NCBI GenBank assembly: GCA_002450255.1
Contig: DJYW01000029.1
Span: 1-33,671, forward strand
Reading direction: 5' to 3'
Length of the DNA stretch: 33,671 nucleotides
From: Gammaproteobacteria bacterium UBA6968
Lineage (GTDB): Bacteria; Pseudomonadota; Gammaproteobacteria; Pseudomonadales; Azotimanducaceae
A program made the translations under genes and the position numbers. This document shows positions 8,158-15,898 of this stretch, one piece after another; within the stretch, counting starts at the first letter, position 1; each line of letters begins with the position of its first letter. The notes under the pieces are model-generated. The model was not told where the DNA came from and did no database searches. It saw only the letters and a program-made list of their open reading frames with translations.

Positions 8158-8410
8158 TTCCGGCCTGAGTTGCCCGCCCCGCTTAGATTTATCTTCCGCC
8201 GCTCGCCTCGCTACAACCGGGCTCAACGAGGTTTTTCTTAACAGTTTACAAAGAGGCTTAGTCGCATTGCTAAATGCAGGTAAGGGTCGAAGCCATTTTT
8301 GCGCTTGTGGCGAACCCCTTTCTAAGTTTTCGTCACGTTCTAGTTAGGCTTTTACCTTTTTTTGTTCACTCAAAGTAAGCCTTTTATAAGGCCGTTACTC
8401 AAGGTTTCGC

Positions 8411-9199
8411 CTACGACTTGGCCTGCACTGCTCGAGGTTTAACTCTATTACCCGCCGCCGCAGCCACATAGCGATCAAACCACTGATCTGCAGTTTCCGG
8501 CAAACGACTACGAATACCGGATTTGATCAGAGCTGCAGTGCCCGCAGGGAATCCGGCCATCCGTGCGCACAACGCTGATGCTTCATCCAATACGTCATCA
8601 TCATCGACACAGCGGTTAGCAAGGCCCATACGCACCAGCTCCTGGCCTGGAATACGATCACCTATCAGCGTTAACTCAGAAATAACCGCTTCGTTGTGAC
8701 GTAAGTTAAGCCATGCCAGGTTGTAAGGTGCGGCCATGCCAATTTGTACTTCACCCACCTGCAAGAAGGCGCGCTCTCCCACCAGCAGATAGTCACAGGC
8801 CAGGGCTAACGCTGCGCCACCGTTAATTGCGTAGCGCTGCATCGCGCCGATGATTGGCGTGCGGCACTCAAACAATGCGCGATGAGCAGAACGCCAAATC
8901 GTTTGAAAATCTCCCAACCAGTCGGGTTCGGGGTTAGCGTTAAAAGCACCCAGGTCGAGGCCCGAGCAAAACGCCCCGCCAGCCCCACGAAACAATATGG
9001 CTTGGACGCCACGGTCCGCATCGAGCGTGCGTAAACCTTCCGCCAAGCCAACACCGAGCGGCCCTGTTATGGCATTTTTGCGTGCAGGACGATTAAGAAT
9101 GAGTTCGCCCCAGCCAGCGCCGTCGTCGTTTTTATGTACTTTTATGAGAACGGCTGGTTCCTGTGCTGCGCCGTTATCGTCTGTCCCCGCTTTGCTCAT
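8411..9199 (-). CDS. Enoyl-CoA hydratase/isomerase family protein (crotonase)
   Basis: A 262-residue crotonase distinct from the one at 404. Oxyanion-hole segments are GGAFCSGLDL and YAINGGAALALACD. The position of Glu144 is Ala (GGAALA), while a Glu near the Glu164 site is kept in QVGEVQIGM, so again only one acid remains. The N-terminus carries a short polar extension before the first strand (VLIKVHKNDDGAGWGELILNRP). AGGGGGG precedes the ATG, fixing the start. Both neighbours on this strand are separate units (165 bp to the EamA gene). It is likely involved in acyl-CoA metabolism; the exact reaction is unknown. Confidence 0.86.
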   Translation of the reverse strand: MSKAGTDDNGAAQEPAVLIKVHKNDDGAGWGELILNRPARKNAITGPLGVGLAEGLRTLDADRGVQAILFRGAGGAFCSGLDLGAFNANPEPDWLGDFQTIWRSAHRALFECRTPIIGAMQRYAINGGAALALACDYLLVGERAFLQVGEVQIGMAAPYNLAWLNLRHNEAVISELTLIGDRIPGQELVRMGLANRCVDDDDVLDEASALCARMAGFPAGTAALIKSGIRSRLPETADQWFDRYVAAAAGNRVKPRAVQAKS

Positions 9200-9364
9200 A
9201 TTCCCCCCTATTATCGCCTTAATCGGTGTAGACCTACTCGCCCGTTCCTTTTCTCGGCTCTCTTGCGTCGCTTGTGCTTGTTGGCTATTGCGGAATCCTA
9301 CCCGCCACTGAAAGCCAGGTCACCTGCCCTTCGGACGCGTTTTACACCGCACCCGACTGGCAAT

Positions 9365-10255
9365 TTAAATCACGGCCAGCACACCGAGCACGATTAAAGC
9401 CATGCCGACTATTTGTCTAAAACTAATCGCTTCGCGCAAGAAAAAAGCCGAAGTAAGCACTGTAAAAAGCAATTCCACCTGACTCACGGCACGCACAATT
9501 GCGGCATTTTGTATTGCCATTGCAGTAAACCAGGCGGTCGAACTGACCATACCTACCACGCCAACGCTTAGCGCAGTAGGCCAGCGCCTGGCCATTATCA
9601 AAAGCTGCTGCGGATCGCGCCATAAAATAAACACGCCCATCGCGAGGGTTTGCCAGGTCAAGGTGTACGCCAGGGTCACCGCACCACGCTCAGCGTCGTC
9701 AGGAAACGGCAAACTCAGCGCGGCCGCTCGGAAGCACACGGAACAGAGCGCAAACGCGGCGCCCGCTGCCAGGCCGTACCAAAGACTAACATCGTTATGA
9801 AAGAAGTCCCCGATACGGCGATTGCCAGTGAGCACGAATACCCCCAACAAACTGATGACGATACCAAGTGCCGCTAGCCAGGTGATGTTGTCCTGGATCA
9901 ATATGGTGCCAAGTATTGCTGCCTGAGCAGCTTCCGTTTTGGAATAAGCGGTCCCCACCGCAAAATACCGGCCGCTGACCGCAGCCACGAGTGCAGAAGT
10001 AGCAAAGATTTGCGCGCTGCCGCCAAGCAGCACCCAAAAGATAAACGTGGAATTGATTTGAACTGCTCGTTCGGGCCAAAGCATTAACAGGTAAAGCCAC
10101 GCGAAGGGCACCGCGAAACAGAATCTGGTATATGCCGCGCCGTTTATCGAGAGATCGCTGGTCAACCGTTTTTGCATTAACGATCGCAGGTTTTGTAAAA
10201 AGGCGCCGGTTAGAGTGAGAATCAGCCAAAATTCCAAAGTGACCCTCCCTTGCAC
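9365..10255 (-). CDS. EamA/DMT-family inner-membrane transporter
   Basis: 296 residues, almost entirely hydrophobic, with about ten predicted membrane helices in two repeats of five, the layout of EamA/RhaT-type metabolite exporters. The second repeat ends with QVELLFTVLTSAFFLREAIS, the conserved EamA signature (a polar-then-hydrophobic helix with FLxE). The start is uncertain: the longest reading uses GTG at 10255, but GGGAGG at 10244-10249 is better placed for a TTG at 10237, giving about 290 residues. The substrate is not deducible; relatives export amino acids or drug-like metabolites. Neighbours give no clue. Confidence 0.85.
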   Translation of the reverse strand: MQGRVTLEFWLILTLTGAFLQNLRSLMQKRLTSDLSINGAAYTRFCFAVPFAWLYLLMLWPERAVQINSTFIFWVLLGGSAQIFATSALVAAVSGRYFAVGTAYSKTEAAQAAILGTILIQDNITWLAALGIVISLLGVFVLTGNRRIGDFFHNDVSLWYGLAAGAAFALCSVCFRAAALSLPFPDDAERGAVTLAYTLTWQTLAMGVFILWRDPQQLLIMARRWPTALSVGVVGMVSSTAWFTAMAIQNAAIVRAVSQVELLFTVLTSAFFLREAISFRQIVGMALIVLGVLAVI

Positions 10256-10649
10256 GTACGCTTACTGTCGACTTGAATTCCGCGGTGTCTCTATCTTCTC
10301 ACATCTCTTTCGGTGCGCGTTGAGGATATGGCGTCGCTCAAACTCCTCTGCTCGCGGCTGATATTCGGCATGCAGTTCAAATCCCAGCCGAAACCTAGAA
10401 CACAGCGCTGGCTTATGTGCTCGCCGCACGACCTTAAACAGATAGATATCGTTACCAGTCGTCATAGTACGACAGCTTTTGGCCGGTGATGTTGTTGAGC
10501 AATCTACAATGCTAACTCTTTATAAAAACTGAGCAATTTCCGTGACGCTATCGACACCAACAGAGCGCTCGACGTTTCACGCGAATTCGACCTGAGCGCA
10601 GCTATTGTAAGGCGCTGCTAGCTCGTCTAACGGGCGGCTTTCGGGAAAT

Positions 10650-10668
10650 AGGAATCATTATCATTCCT
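10650..10668. promoter_or_regulatory. Fur-box-like dyad
   Basis: The dyad is AGGAAT-N7-ATTCCT. Read on the minus strand it contains AATGATAATGATT and matches 12 of 19 positions of the Fur consensus GATAATGATAATCATTATC, including the central AATGATAAT. It lies about 175 bp before the rubrerythrin ATG, suggesting iron-dependent control; inferred. Confidence 0.5.
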
Positions 10669-10686
10669 GATACCATTTAGGGTATC
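10669..10686. promoter_or_regulatory. Inverted repeat GATACC-N6-GGTATC
   Basis: A perfect 6-bp dyad directly abutting the Fur-like site. No known regulator is assigned. Confidence 0.35.
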
Positions 10687-10705
10687 GATTGAGATTTCTT
10701 TATTG

Positions 10706-10720
10706 ATAGCTTCAGTCTAT
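10706..10720. promoter_or_regulatory. OxyR-like half operator
   Basis: ATAG-N7-CTAT matches one half of the OxyR consensus ATAGntnnnanCTAT, with 9 of 10 specified bases matching (the internal A is G). A second half site at the expected 22-bp offset is weak on the right (ATTA at 10728) and absent on the left. oxyR itself is nearby at 13505-14404, and the target, rubrerythrin, is a peroxide-defence gene. It overlaps a TTGATA (10703-10708) that could be a -35 element. Confidence 0.45.
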
Positions 10721-10755
10721 CGGCACGATTAAAACAATGAAATGGAACTGCCACG

Positions 10756-10775
10756 TGAGCACCCTATACTGCTCA
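10756..10775. promoter_or_regulatory. Inverted repeat TGAGCA-N8-TGCTCA with embedded -10-like TATACT
   Basis: A perfect 6-bp dyad whose spacer and right arm contain TATACT (10765-10770), a good -10 hexamer. No matching -35 is seen, so an activated promoter is possible. The start would be about 65 bases before the rubrerythrin ATG. Confidence 0.35.
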
Positions 10776-10842
10776 TCGTTGCCATCGCTGTTCCCCAGCA
10801 TTGGTTCACTCTTTACCTAACTCACATGGAGCACTAGCAATC

Positions 10843-11259
10843 ATGGATTTAAAAGAAAGCACAACGTTGCAAAACCTAAAGGATGCTTTTGCAGGCGAAT
10901 CGCAAGCAAATCGTCGTTACCTCTACTTCGCAGCAAAAGCTGACGTAGAAGGCGAGAACGACGTAGCAGCTGTATTCCGCTCAACTGCAGAGGGCGAAAC
11001 CGGACACGCACATGGCCACCTAGAGTACATGGAAGCCGTTGGCGATCCAGCAACTGGCATGCCGATCGGCACCACCGCAGACAATCTGAAAGCAGCTGTC
11101 GCCGGTGAGACTCATGAGTACACCGATATGTACCCAGGTATGGCAAAAACCGCCCGCGATGAGGGTTTCGAAGAAATCGCCGACTGGTTTGAGACGCTGG
11201 CAAAAGCCGAACGTTCTCACGCTAATCGCTTTCAGAAAGCTCTGGATAGCATGGCGTAA
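10843..11259 (+). CDS. Rubrerythrin (ferritin-like domain only)
   Basis: A 138-residue non-haem di-iron protein that reduces hydrogen peroxide to water. The four-helix-bundle iron ligands are visible: Glu19 in AGES, the EGETGHAH segment (about 50-57), Glu89/Glu92 in AGETHEY, and E123-x2-H126 in AERSH. The C-terminal rubredoxin-like domain of classical rubrerythrin is missing, so electrons must come from a separate partner; the Fe-S protein that follows is the obvious candidate. The ATG at 10843 fits the family start, with GGAG 11 bases upstream. The upstream region carries Fur-like and OxyR-like sites. A terminator separates it from the next gene, allowing higher rubrerythrin expression. Confidence 0.93.
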   Translation: MDLKESTTLQNLKDAFAGESQANRRYLYFAAKADVEGENDVAAVFRSTAEGETGHAHGHLEYMEAVGDPATGMPIGTTADNLKAAVAGETHEYTDMYPGMAKTARDEGFEEIADWFETLAKAERSHANRFQKALDSMA

Positions 11260-11306
11260 ATTTCCGCTAGCAGTTTTGCGGGAGTGTTCGTTACGACGGA
11301 CGAATT

Positions 11307-11328
11307 GGGGGGCTACGCCCCCTTTTTT
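11307..11328 (+). terminator. Rho-independent terminator after rubrerythrin
   Basis: GGGGGC (11308-11313) pairs with GCCCCC (11317-11322) across a TAC loop, followed by six T. It lies between rubrerythrin and the Fe-S gene, so read-through or a second promoter must supply the downstream genes. Confidence 0.88.
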
Positions 11329-11376
11329 GTGCCGGAAAAAGATAGATAGCACTAATTAATCTGATAGAGAACTTAA

Positions 11377-12705
11377 ATGAGTGTACGCGAAGGAAGTCTG
11401 GAAGCCCCCGAGAGGCAACCGTTGGATTGGAAAAACCCGGAATTTTACAACCGAGACAGCCTGCACAAGGAAATGGAACGGGTCTATGACATTTGTCATG
11501 GCTGCCGCCGTTGCGTCAGCCTTTGCGACTCTTTCCCTACCCTGTTTGATCTGATTGACGAATCAGATACGTTAGAAGTAGACGGGGTCGACAAAGCTGA
11601 CTACAACAAGGTCGTCGATCAATGCTTTTTGTGTGACCTTTGTGCGGAAACCAAGTGCCCGTATGTGCCGCCGCATGAATGGGCCGTCGACTTCCCTCAT
11701 TTAATGCTGCGTGCGAAAGCCCAGAATTTTAAAAATGGCGATACAAAGTGGCGTGATCGAATCATCACGTCTACCGATCCGATCTTCGACGCGATCTCTA
11801 CGCCGGGAATTGCAGGCATGGCGAACGCGGCTGCCGCGTCACCGACCTTACGTAAGATGGGCGAATCAATGGTCGGCATTCATAAAGATGCGCCACTACC
11901 CCACTTTGAAACCACCCCTTTGACCAAGCGTCTGCCTGCAGACCATGCGGTCGCTGCCGCGCCCGTCGCGACAGAGCGCACCACTGGCAAGGTCGCGATA
12001 TATGTCACGTGCTACGGCGACCATAACGAACCTCGGGTTGTCGAGGACATGATTGCGGTCCTCAATCACAACGGTATTGAGGTCAAACTGCTGCAAGACG
12101 CTAAGTGTTGCGGCATGCCCAAATTGGAATTAGGCGACTTGAAAAAAGTCGAACAGTTAAAAGACGGCAACGTGCCGCTGTTTTTGCAAGCAATTGAAGA
12201 CGGCTACGACCTTATTGCGCCGATCCCATCTTGCGTGCTGATGTACAAGCAAGAGCTACCCTTGATGTATCCCGAGGACAGTGACATTGCCAAGATTAAG
12301 GCTCACTTCTTCGACCCATTTGAGTACTTGATGCTTCGTCATAAAGCAGAGTTGGTCACGACGACCTTTAGTACCGGACTTGGCAAAGTTGCCTATCATG
12401 TGGCCTGCCATCAACGCGTCCAAAACTTTGGCATGAAGACCAGAGATTTCTTAAATCTGATCCCCGACAGCGAAATCACAGCCATTGAGCGGTGTTCTGG
12501 TCACGACGGCACCTACGCCGTCAAAGCCGAAACCTACGAAAAAGCGAAAAAGATCGCACGTCCGGTTGTCCGTCGCGTCACCGAAAGCGAAGCGGACACC
12601 TTTGGCTCGGACTGCCCTATGGCGGGACGCTTGATTGCCGACGGCATTGAGGGCGGCACCGCTCAGCATCCAATCAGCATGGTGCGCCAGGCGTACGGAA
12701 TCTAA
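11377..12705 (+). CDS. Heterodisulfide-reductase-like Fe-S protein (two [4Fe-4S] motifs plus CCG domain)
   Basis: A 442-residue protein of the GlpC/HdrD-like group. Two ferredoxin-type cluster motifs are present: C40-x2-C43-x2-C46-x3-C50 and C83-x2-C86-x2-C89-x4-C94. A CCG domain follows with C212 and CCG at 244-246, then a second, degenerate repeat with C344 (VACHQ) and CSG at 373-375 instead of CCG. Known relatives pass electrons between flavins, quinones or thiols. Genomic association with rubrerythrin and DUF3501 is recurrent in aerobes, supporting a role as electron donor to the rubredoxin-less rubrerythrin; that role is inference. No membrane helix or flavin domain is seen. It starts 48 bp after the terminator with only a weak AGAG ahead of the ATG. 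Confidence 0.9.
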   Translation: MSVREGSLEAPERQPLDWKNPEFYNRDSLHKEMERVYDICHGCRRCVSLCDSFPTLFDLIDESDTLEVDGVDKADYNKVVDQCFLCDLCAETKCPYVPPHEWAVDFPHLMLRAKAQNFKNGDTKWRDRIITSTDPIFDAISTPGIAGMANAAAASPTLRKMGESMVGIHKDAPLPHFETTPLTKRLPADHAVAAAPVATERTTGKVAIYVTCYGDHNEPRVVEDMIAVLNHNGIEVKLLQDAKCCGMPKLELGDLKKVEQLKDGNVPLFLQAIEDGYDLIAPIPSCVLMYKQELPLMYPEDSDIAKIKAHFFDPFEYLMLRHKAELVTTTFSTGLGKVAYHVACHQRVQNFGMKTRDFLNLIPDSEITAIERCSGHDGTYAVKAETYEKAKKIARPVVRRVTESEADTFGSDCPMAGRLIADGIEGGTAQHPISMVRQAYGI

Positions 12706-12727
12706 CAATATTTATTAGGAGTTAATC

Positions 12728-13312
12728 ATGGCTTTAAATCGCCAAGATTTATGGAGTTTGGAAGAATACGCTGTGAAACGCCCATCTTTCCGTGAGCAGG
12801 TGATCGCGCATAAGAAAAACAGGCAAATCGCGCTCGACCCGCACGCCACCCTTTACTTTGAAGATGCGATGACAATGCAATATCAAATTCAGGAAATGCT
12901 ACGCGTTGAACGGATCTTCAATCCTGAGGAAATCGAAGAAGAACTGGCTGCTTACAACCCGCTAATACCAGACGGTAGTAATTTCAAAGCGACCTTTATG
13001 ATCGAATACGGCGACGTCGACGAACGCAAAGCAGCCTTAGCACGCATGGGCGGTATCGAAGAGACCGTCTGGGTCCGCGTCGGCGACGGTGAAAAAATAT
13101 TCGCTATCGCTAACGAGGACATGGATCGATCACGCGAAGACAAAGCAGCAGCGGTGCACTTTTTGCGTTTTGAACTGCCCGCGTCGGCTAAAGCGAACTT
13201 ACTAGAAGAAAGCGCAGTTCTGTCGATGGGCATCGACCACGAAGCGTTACCGTGCGAGATCGCGGTTGAAGGTGCTTCCAAAGAAAGCCTGCAAGCAGAC
13301 CTAGCGCCGTAA
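12728..13312 (+). CDS. DUF3501 family protein
   Basis: A 194-residue soluble protein recognised as DUF3501 by its overall pattern: YAVKRPSFREQVIAHKK, DPHATLYFEDAMTMQYQIQEML, FNPEEIEEEL, then FLRFELP and a C-terminal beta-rich part. The biochemical role of the family is not established. It is almost always found beside rubrerythrin and a CCG-type Fe-S protein, as here, so it may help deliver electrons or assemble the complex. A good TAGGAG Shine-Dalgarno sits 7 bases before the ATG and the gene follows the Fe-S gene by 22 bp, so the two are co-transcribed. Confidence 0.88.
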   Translation: MALNRQDLWSLEEYAVKRPSFREQVIAHKKNRQIALDPHATLYFEDAMTMQYQIQEMLRVERIFNPEEIEEELAAYNPLIPDGSNFKATFMIEYGDVDERKAALARMGGIEETVWVRVGDGEKIFAIANEDMDRSREDKAAAVHFLRFELPASAKANLLEESAVLSMGIDHEALPCEIAVEGASKESLQADLAP

Positions 13313-13333
13313 CCCTATCGGCCTACCACTTAC

Positions 13334-13357
13334 TAGCGGCAACCCAAGTTGCCGCTA
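13334..13357 (+). terminator. Strong hairpin after the DUF3501 gene, probable terminator
   Basis: A perfect 10-bp stem (13334-13343 with 13348-13357) with a CCAA loop lies 21 bp past the stop codon. The T tract is poor (ATTCT), though a run of six T follows at 13373-13378. It lies between convergent genes and could serve either strand. Confidence 0.5.
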
Positions 13358-13504
13358 TTCTCAGGCAACTGATTTTTTGTTAGGGGACTATGGTCTTCGG
13401 CAGGCAAAAACCAGTGCTCTGCGTGAATCGCGAAAAACAGCCTGCTGCAACCATGGCATCCTTAAGCTACTGAACCAAACGATTACCATTTTAGCGTACC
13501 AGGA

Positions 13505-14404
13505 TCAGCCGCCCGCATTCACCATCTGCTTAAGTTCGTCTGCCAATTGGCGTAACAGCTCGGCGCGTGTTGACGTAGAGCGCCAGCATAAACCAAGGGT
13601 CCGGTATGGCGTATCACTGGCGAACGGAATGTAGCGTATTCCCGTTGCCGCCGCATTGCGAATTTGCGCGACGGCTAACTCCGGCATAAGCGTTATTCCC
13701 ATATCCGCAGCCACCAATTGCTTTAAGGTCTCTAAGCTGGTGGCACTGTAATTTTTGCTTTCTTCACCATGATGCGCCTGACATACCGCTAAAGCCTGAT
13801 CACGCAAGCAGTGACCATCTTCGAGCAACAATACCTGCTCACCTTCTAAATCCGCAGTAGATGCAGCCTTCTTATTCGCCAGGCGATGGTTAGAAGAAGT
13901 CGCAAGATAGAACGTTTCTCGATATAGCTCGAACTCCTCAATGTTTTCCTCTTGCAGCGGCAGCGCCAACAATACAGCATCGAGTTCACCGCGCTTTAAA
14001 AGTTGCGTCAATGGCAGCGTCTGGCCCTCAGTTAACTGAACTTGGAGATTGGGAAACGCGCCTTTGAGGGGATGTAGAATTTTCGGCAGTAAATAGGGCG
14101 CTACGGTCGGAATGATACCCAGTCGCACCTCCCCCCCAAGAGGATCCCGCAGCTGTTCAGACAACTCTGTTAAGTTATTAACCTCGCTCAGAATACGCTG
14201 CGCTTGCGCGACAATCTGCTCGCCTGCGGGCGACAGCATCACGCGCCGATTAGTGCGCTCAATTAGGGTCGCACCGAGGGTCTCTTCCAGCTTTTTGATT
14301 TGCGTGGAAAGCGTTGGCTGACTCACAAAACAAGCCTCAGCCGCACGCCCGAAGTGGCGATGCTCAGCCAGCGCAACGAGGTAACGTAGATCGCGTAAGT
14401 TCAT
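13505..14404 (-). CDS. oxyR: Hydrogen-peroxide-sensing LysR-type regulator OxyR
   Basis: A 299-residue transcriptional regulator of the peroxide response. The N-terminal winged helix includes FGRAAEACFVSQPTLSTQIK. The sensing loop LEDGHCLRDQALAVC places cysteines at 199 and 208, exactly the peroxidatic and resolving residues of E. coli OxyR, followed by ATSLETLKQLVAADMGITLMP. This makes the assignment firm. The ATG at 14404 (MNLRDLRYL) is the family start; an upstream in-frame start at 14425 is unlikely. It is convergent to the rubrerythrin/Fe-S/DUF3501 genes, whose promoter has an OxyR-like half site, so those genes are plausible targets. Confidence 0.96.
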   Translation of the reverse strand: MNLRDLRYLVALAEHRHFGRAAEACFVSQPTLSTQIKKLEETLGATLIERTNRRVMLSPAGEQIVAQAQRILSEVNNLTELSEQLRDPLGGEVRLGIIPTVAPYLLPKILHPLKGAFPNLQVQLTEGQTLPLTQLLKRGELDAVLLALPLQEENIEEFELYRETFYLATSSNHRLANKKAASTADLEGEQVLLLEDGHCLRDQALAVCQAHHGEESKNYSATSLETLKQLVAADMGITLMPELAVAQIRNAAATGIRYIPFASDTPYRTLGLCWRSTSTRAELLRQLADELKQMVNAGG

Positions 14405-14597
14405 ACTTCGATTCCTGTCTAGCAACGCCGCAAGCGGTGCCCTATTTCTGCTGATAAATGGCCGAGTTGCGCTTCGATTCCTACCCCATCAACTGCCGAG
14501 CGATACCGAACCTAACGGTTTTTGTGGCATATCGAGCGGTCGCTTTAGCACGGCTGAACGCACGGTTACGCCAGCGGGACTCAAACCTCACCTGGCG

Positions 14598-14972
14598 CTA
14601 CTCACTTTTCGCAGTAACCAGCATGTAGTCGATCACCTGAGCTAATTCTGCGTCGCTGCAGCTCATGCATAGCCCTCTTGGCGGCATGCCTGGCGCGATG
14701 CCTTCAATCGTCGTTTGTAACAGCAAGTCAGCGCCCTTTGCTGCTCGCGGTGCCCAAGCTTCGGCGTCCCCTAAACGCGGCGCGCCACCAATGCCAGGAT
14801 TGTGACAGGAGTAACAATAATCCTGATATAACGCTTGTCCAGGATGCCCGTTGGCCGCCGCGATACTTGCTTGATCTGAGTTATCCGGTGCGCATCCGCT
14901 TAGTAGTGCTGCAATCAGCGCGGTCAACAGCATATTTAGAGGAGCAAGAGCACTAAATTTAAATTTCCGCAT
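14598..14972 (-). CDS. Cytochrome c5-type lipoprotein
   Basis: A 124-residue exported mono-haem cytochrome. The N-terminus has a basic start, a hydrophobic stretch and the lipobox LSGC (Cys27), so it should be anchored in a membrane facing the periplasm. Haem attachment is C53-YS-C56-H57 and the likely axial Met is Met96 in APGMPPRG. C102 and C105 (CMSC) form the extra disulfide typical of cytochrome c5. AAGGA precedes the ATG. It probably shuttles electrons to a terminal oxidase or periplasmic enzyme; the partner is unknown. It lies between oxyR and the omega-amidase on the same strand, 131 bp from the latter. Confidence 0.9.
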   Translation of the reverse strand: MRKFKFSALAPLNMLLTALIAALLSGCAPDNSDQASIAAANGHPGQALYQDYCYSCHNPGIGGAPRLGDAEAWAPRAAKGADLLLQTTIEGIAPGMPPRGLCMSCSDAELAQVIDYMLVTAKSE

Positions 14973-15036
14973 TATTTAGTCCTTATAGTTTTTGTTAGTT
15001 TGGCGAAACCTTATTTTCTTTATCGGCAAGGCCGCC

Positions 15037-15065
15037 GCCGATGTTCAGCATTGCTGTGCATCGGC
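15037..15065 (-). other. Stem-loop between the omega-amidase and cytochrome genes
   Basis: GCCGATG (15037-15043) and CATCGGC (15059-15065) form a perfect 7-bp stem, with an inner CAGCA/TGCTG stem. There is no T tract on either strand, so it is not a standard terminator; it could be a processing or stability element. Confidence 0.35.
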
Positions 15066-15103
15066 TAAGTAGTTCATCAGCTTTTCTGTGTTCAGCGATT
15101 CAG

Positions 15104-15898
15104 CTAGGAAATCGTAAACGGGTCGGCATCCTGCCAAGCAGGGAATCGCTCGCGAAAATCTTGTAACGTTCGCCTATCCAGCGCGCCCAGCAAAACGCTA
15201 GGGTTATCATCTTGTTCGCAGACGGTGGTACCGTCAGGTGCATAGATTGCCGAACCACCTGTGTAGGCAACGTCATTACCATCAACTCCGACAATATTAA
15301 CGCCCGCCACATAGGCCTGGTTTTCAATTGCGCGAGCCTGGAGCAAAGTATTCCATGCTTTCTGACGCGGAGCCGGCCAATTAGCCACGACCAGCAGGAG
15401 ATCGTAATCAAGGTCGCCGTGAACATCACGCCTTTGTTGATTTCTTAACCAAACAGGAAAACGGAGGTCATAACATACGGCCAAACGAATACGCCAACCT
15501 TCAAGGACCACCGTTATCTGGTCTCCGCCAGCGGCGTAGTGTTGATGCTCGTTCGCCATACGAAACAGGTGGCGTTTATCGTACCAAATAAGCTCTGCAC
15601 CTGGCGCCGCCCAAATAAAACGATTGAAGCACGCGCCGCGGTCACGGATAACGACGCTACCGCAGATTACTTTTTGGCTGTTCGCGGCCATCGCTTGCAT
15701 CCACGCGACTGTCGCCCCATCCATCGACTCCGCAACCTCGGTCTGCATAGTAAATCCAGTGGAAAACATTTCTGGCAACACCACCAATTTCACTTCGGGC
15801 TGCAATTCCGCAATCGCATTCGTAAAAAGGATGCGATTTGCCTCAGGGTCGTGCCAGACCGTCGGCGATTGCAATAGTGCTATTTCTAAAGTCCGCAT
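15104..15898 (-). CDS. Omega-amidase YafV-like (carbon-nitrogen hydrolase)
   Basis: A 264-residue nitrilase-superfamily amidohydrolase. The catalytic triad is Glu43 (LPEMFSTGF), Lys108 (YDKRHLF) and Cys142 (AVCYDLRFPVW). This pattern matches YafV/Nit2, which hydrolyse the 2-oxo-acid omega-amides 2-oxoglutaramate and 2-oxosuccinamate. It overlaps the end of the upstream transaminase gene by 13 bp and is translationally coupled to it; a glutamine-using transaminase would produce exactly its substrate. The start ATG at 15898 follows GGAGAT; a longer in-frame reading to 15946 lies inside the transaminase gene and is rejected. Confidence 0.92.
   Translation of the reverse strand: MRTLEIALLQSPTVWHDPEANRILFTNAIAELQPEVKLVVLPEMFSTGFTMQTEVAESMDGATVAWMQAMAANSQKVICGSVVIRDRGACFNRFIWAAPGAELIWYDKRHLFRMANEHQHYAAGGDQITVVLEGWRIRLAVCYDLRFPVWLRNQQRRDVHGDLDYDLLLVVANWPAPRQKAWNTLLQARAIENQAYVAGVNIVGVDGNDVAYTGGSAIYAPDGTTVCEQDDNPSVLLGALDRRTLQDFRERFPAWQDADPFTIS

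Larger units (their letters stand above)
10466..10842. other. 377-bp intergenic region: rubrerythrin control region
   Basis: No convincing gene. It lies between a divergent minus-strand unit and rubrerythrin and holds four inverted repeats between 10650 and 10775, listed separately. The first 180 bp show nothing I can name. Confidence 0.6.

Noticed and set aside
8158..8410. Possible terminators or small gene between idi and the second crotonase
   Set aside because: Only weak 5-bp stems (such as GCCTT/AAGGC near 8380) without proper T tracts; no open frame with a start signal.
10262..10465. 67-codon minus-strand frame just upstream of the EamA gene
   Set aside because: It has an ATG but no ribosome-binding site, no recognisable family and atypical composition; its closeness to the EamA start is the only support.
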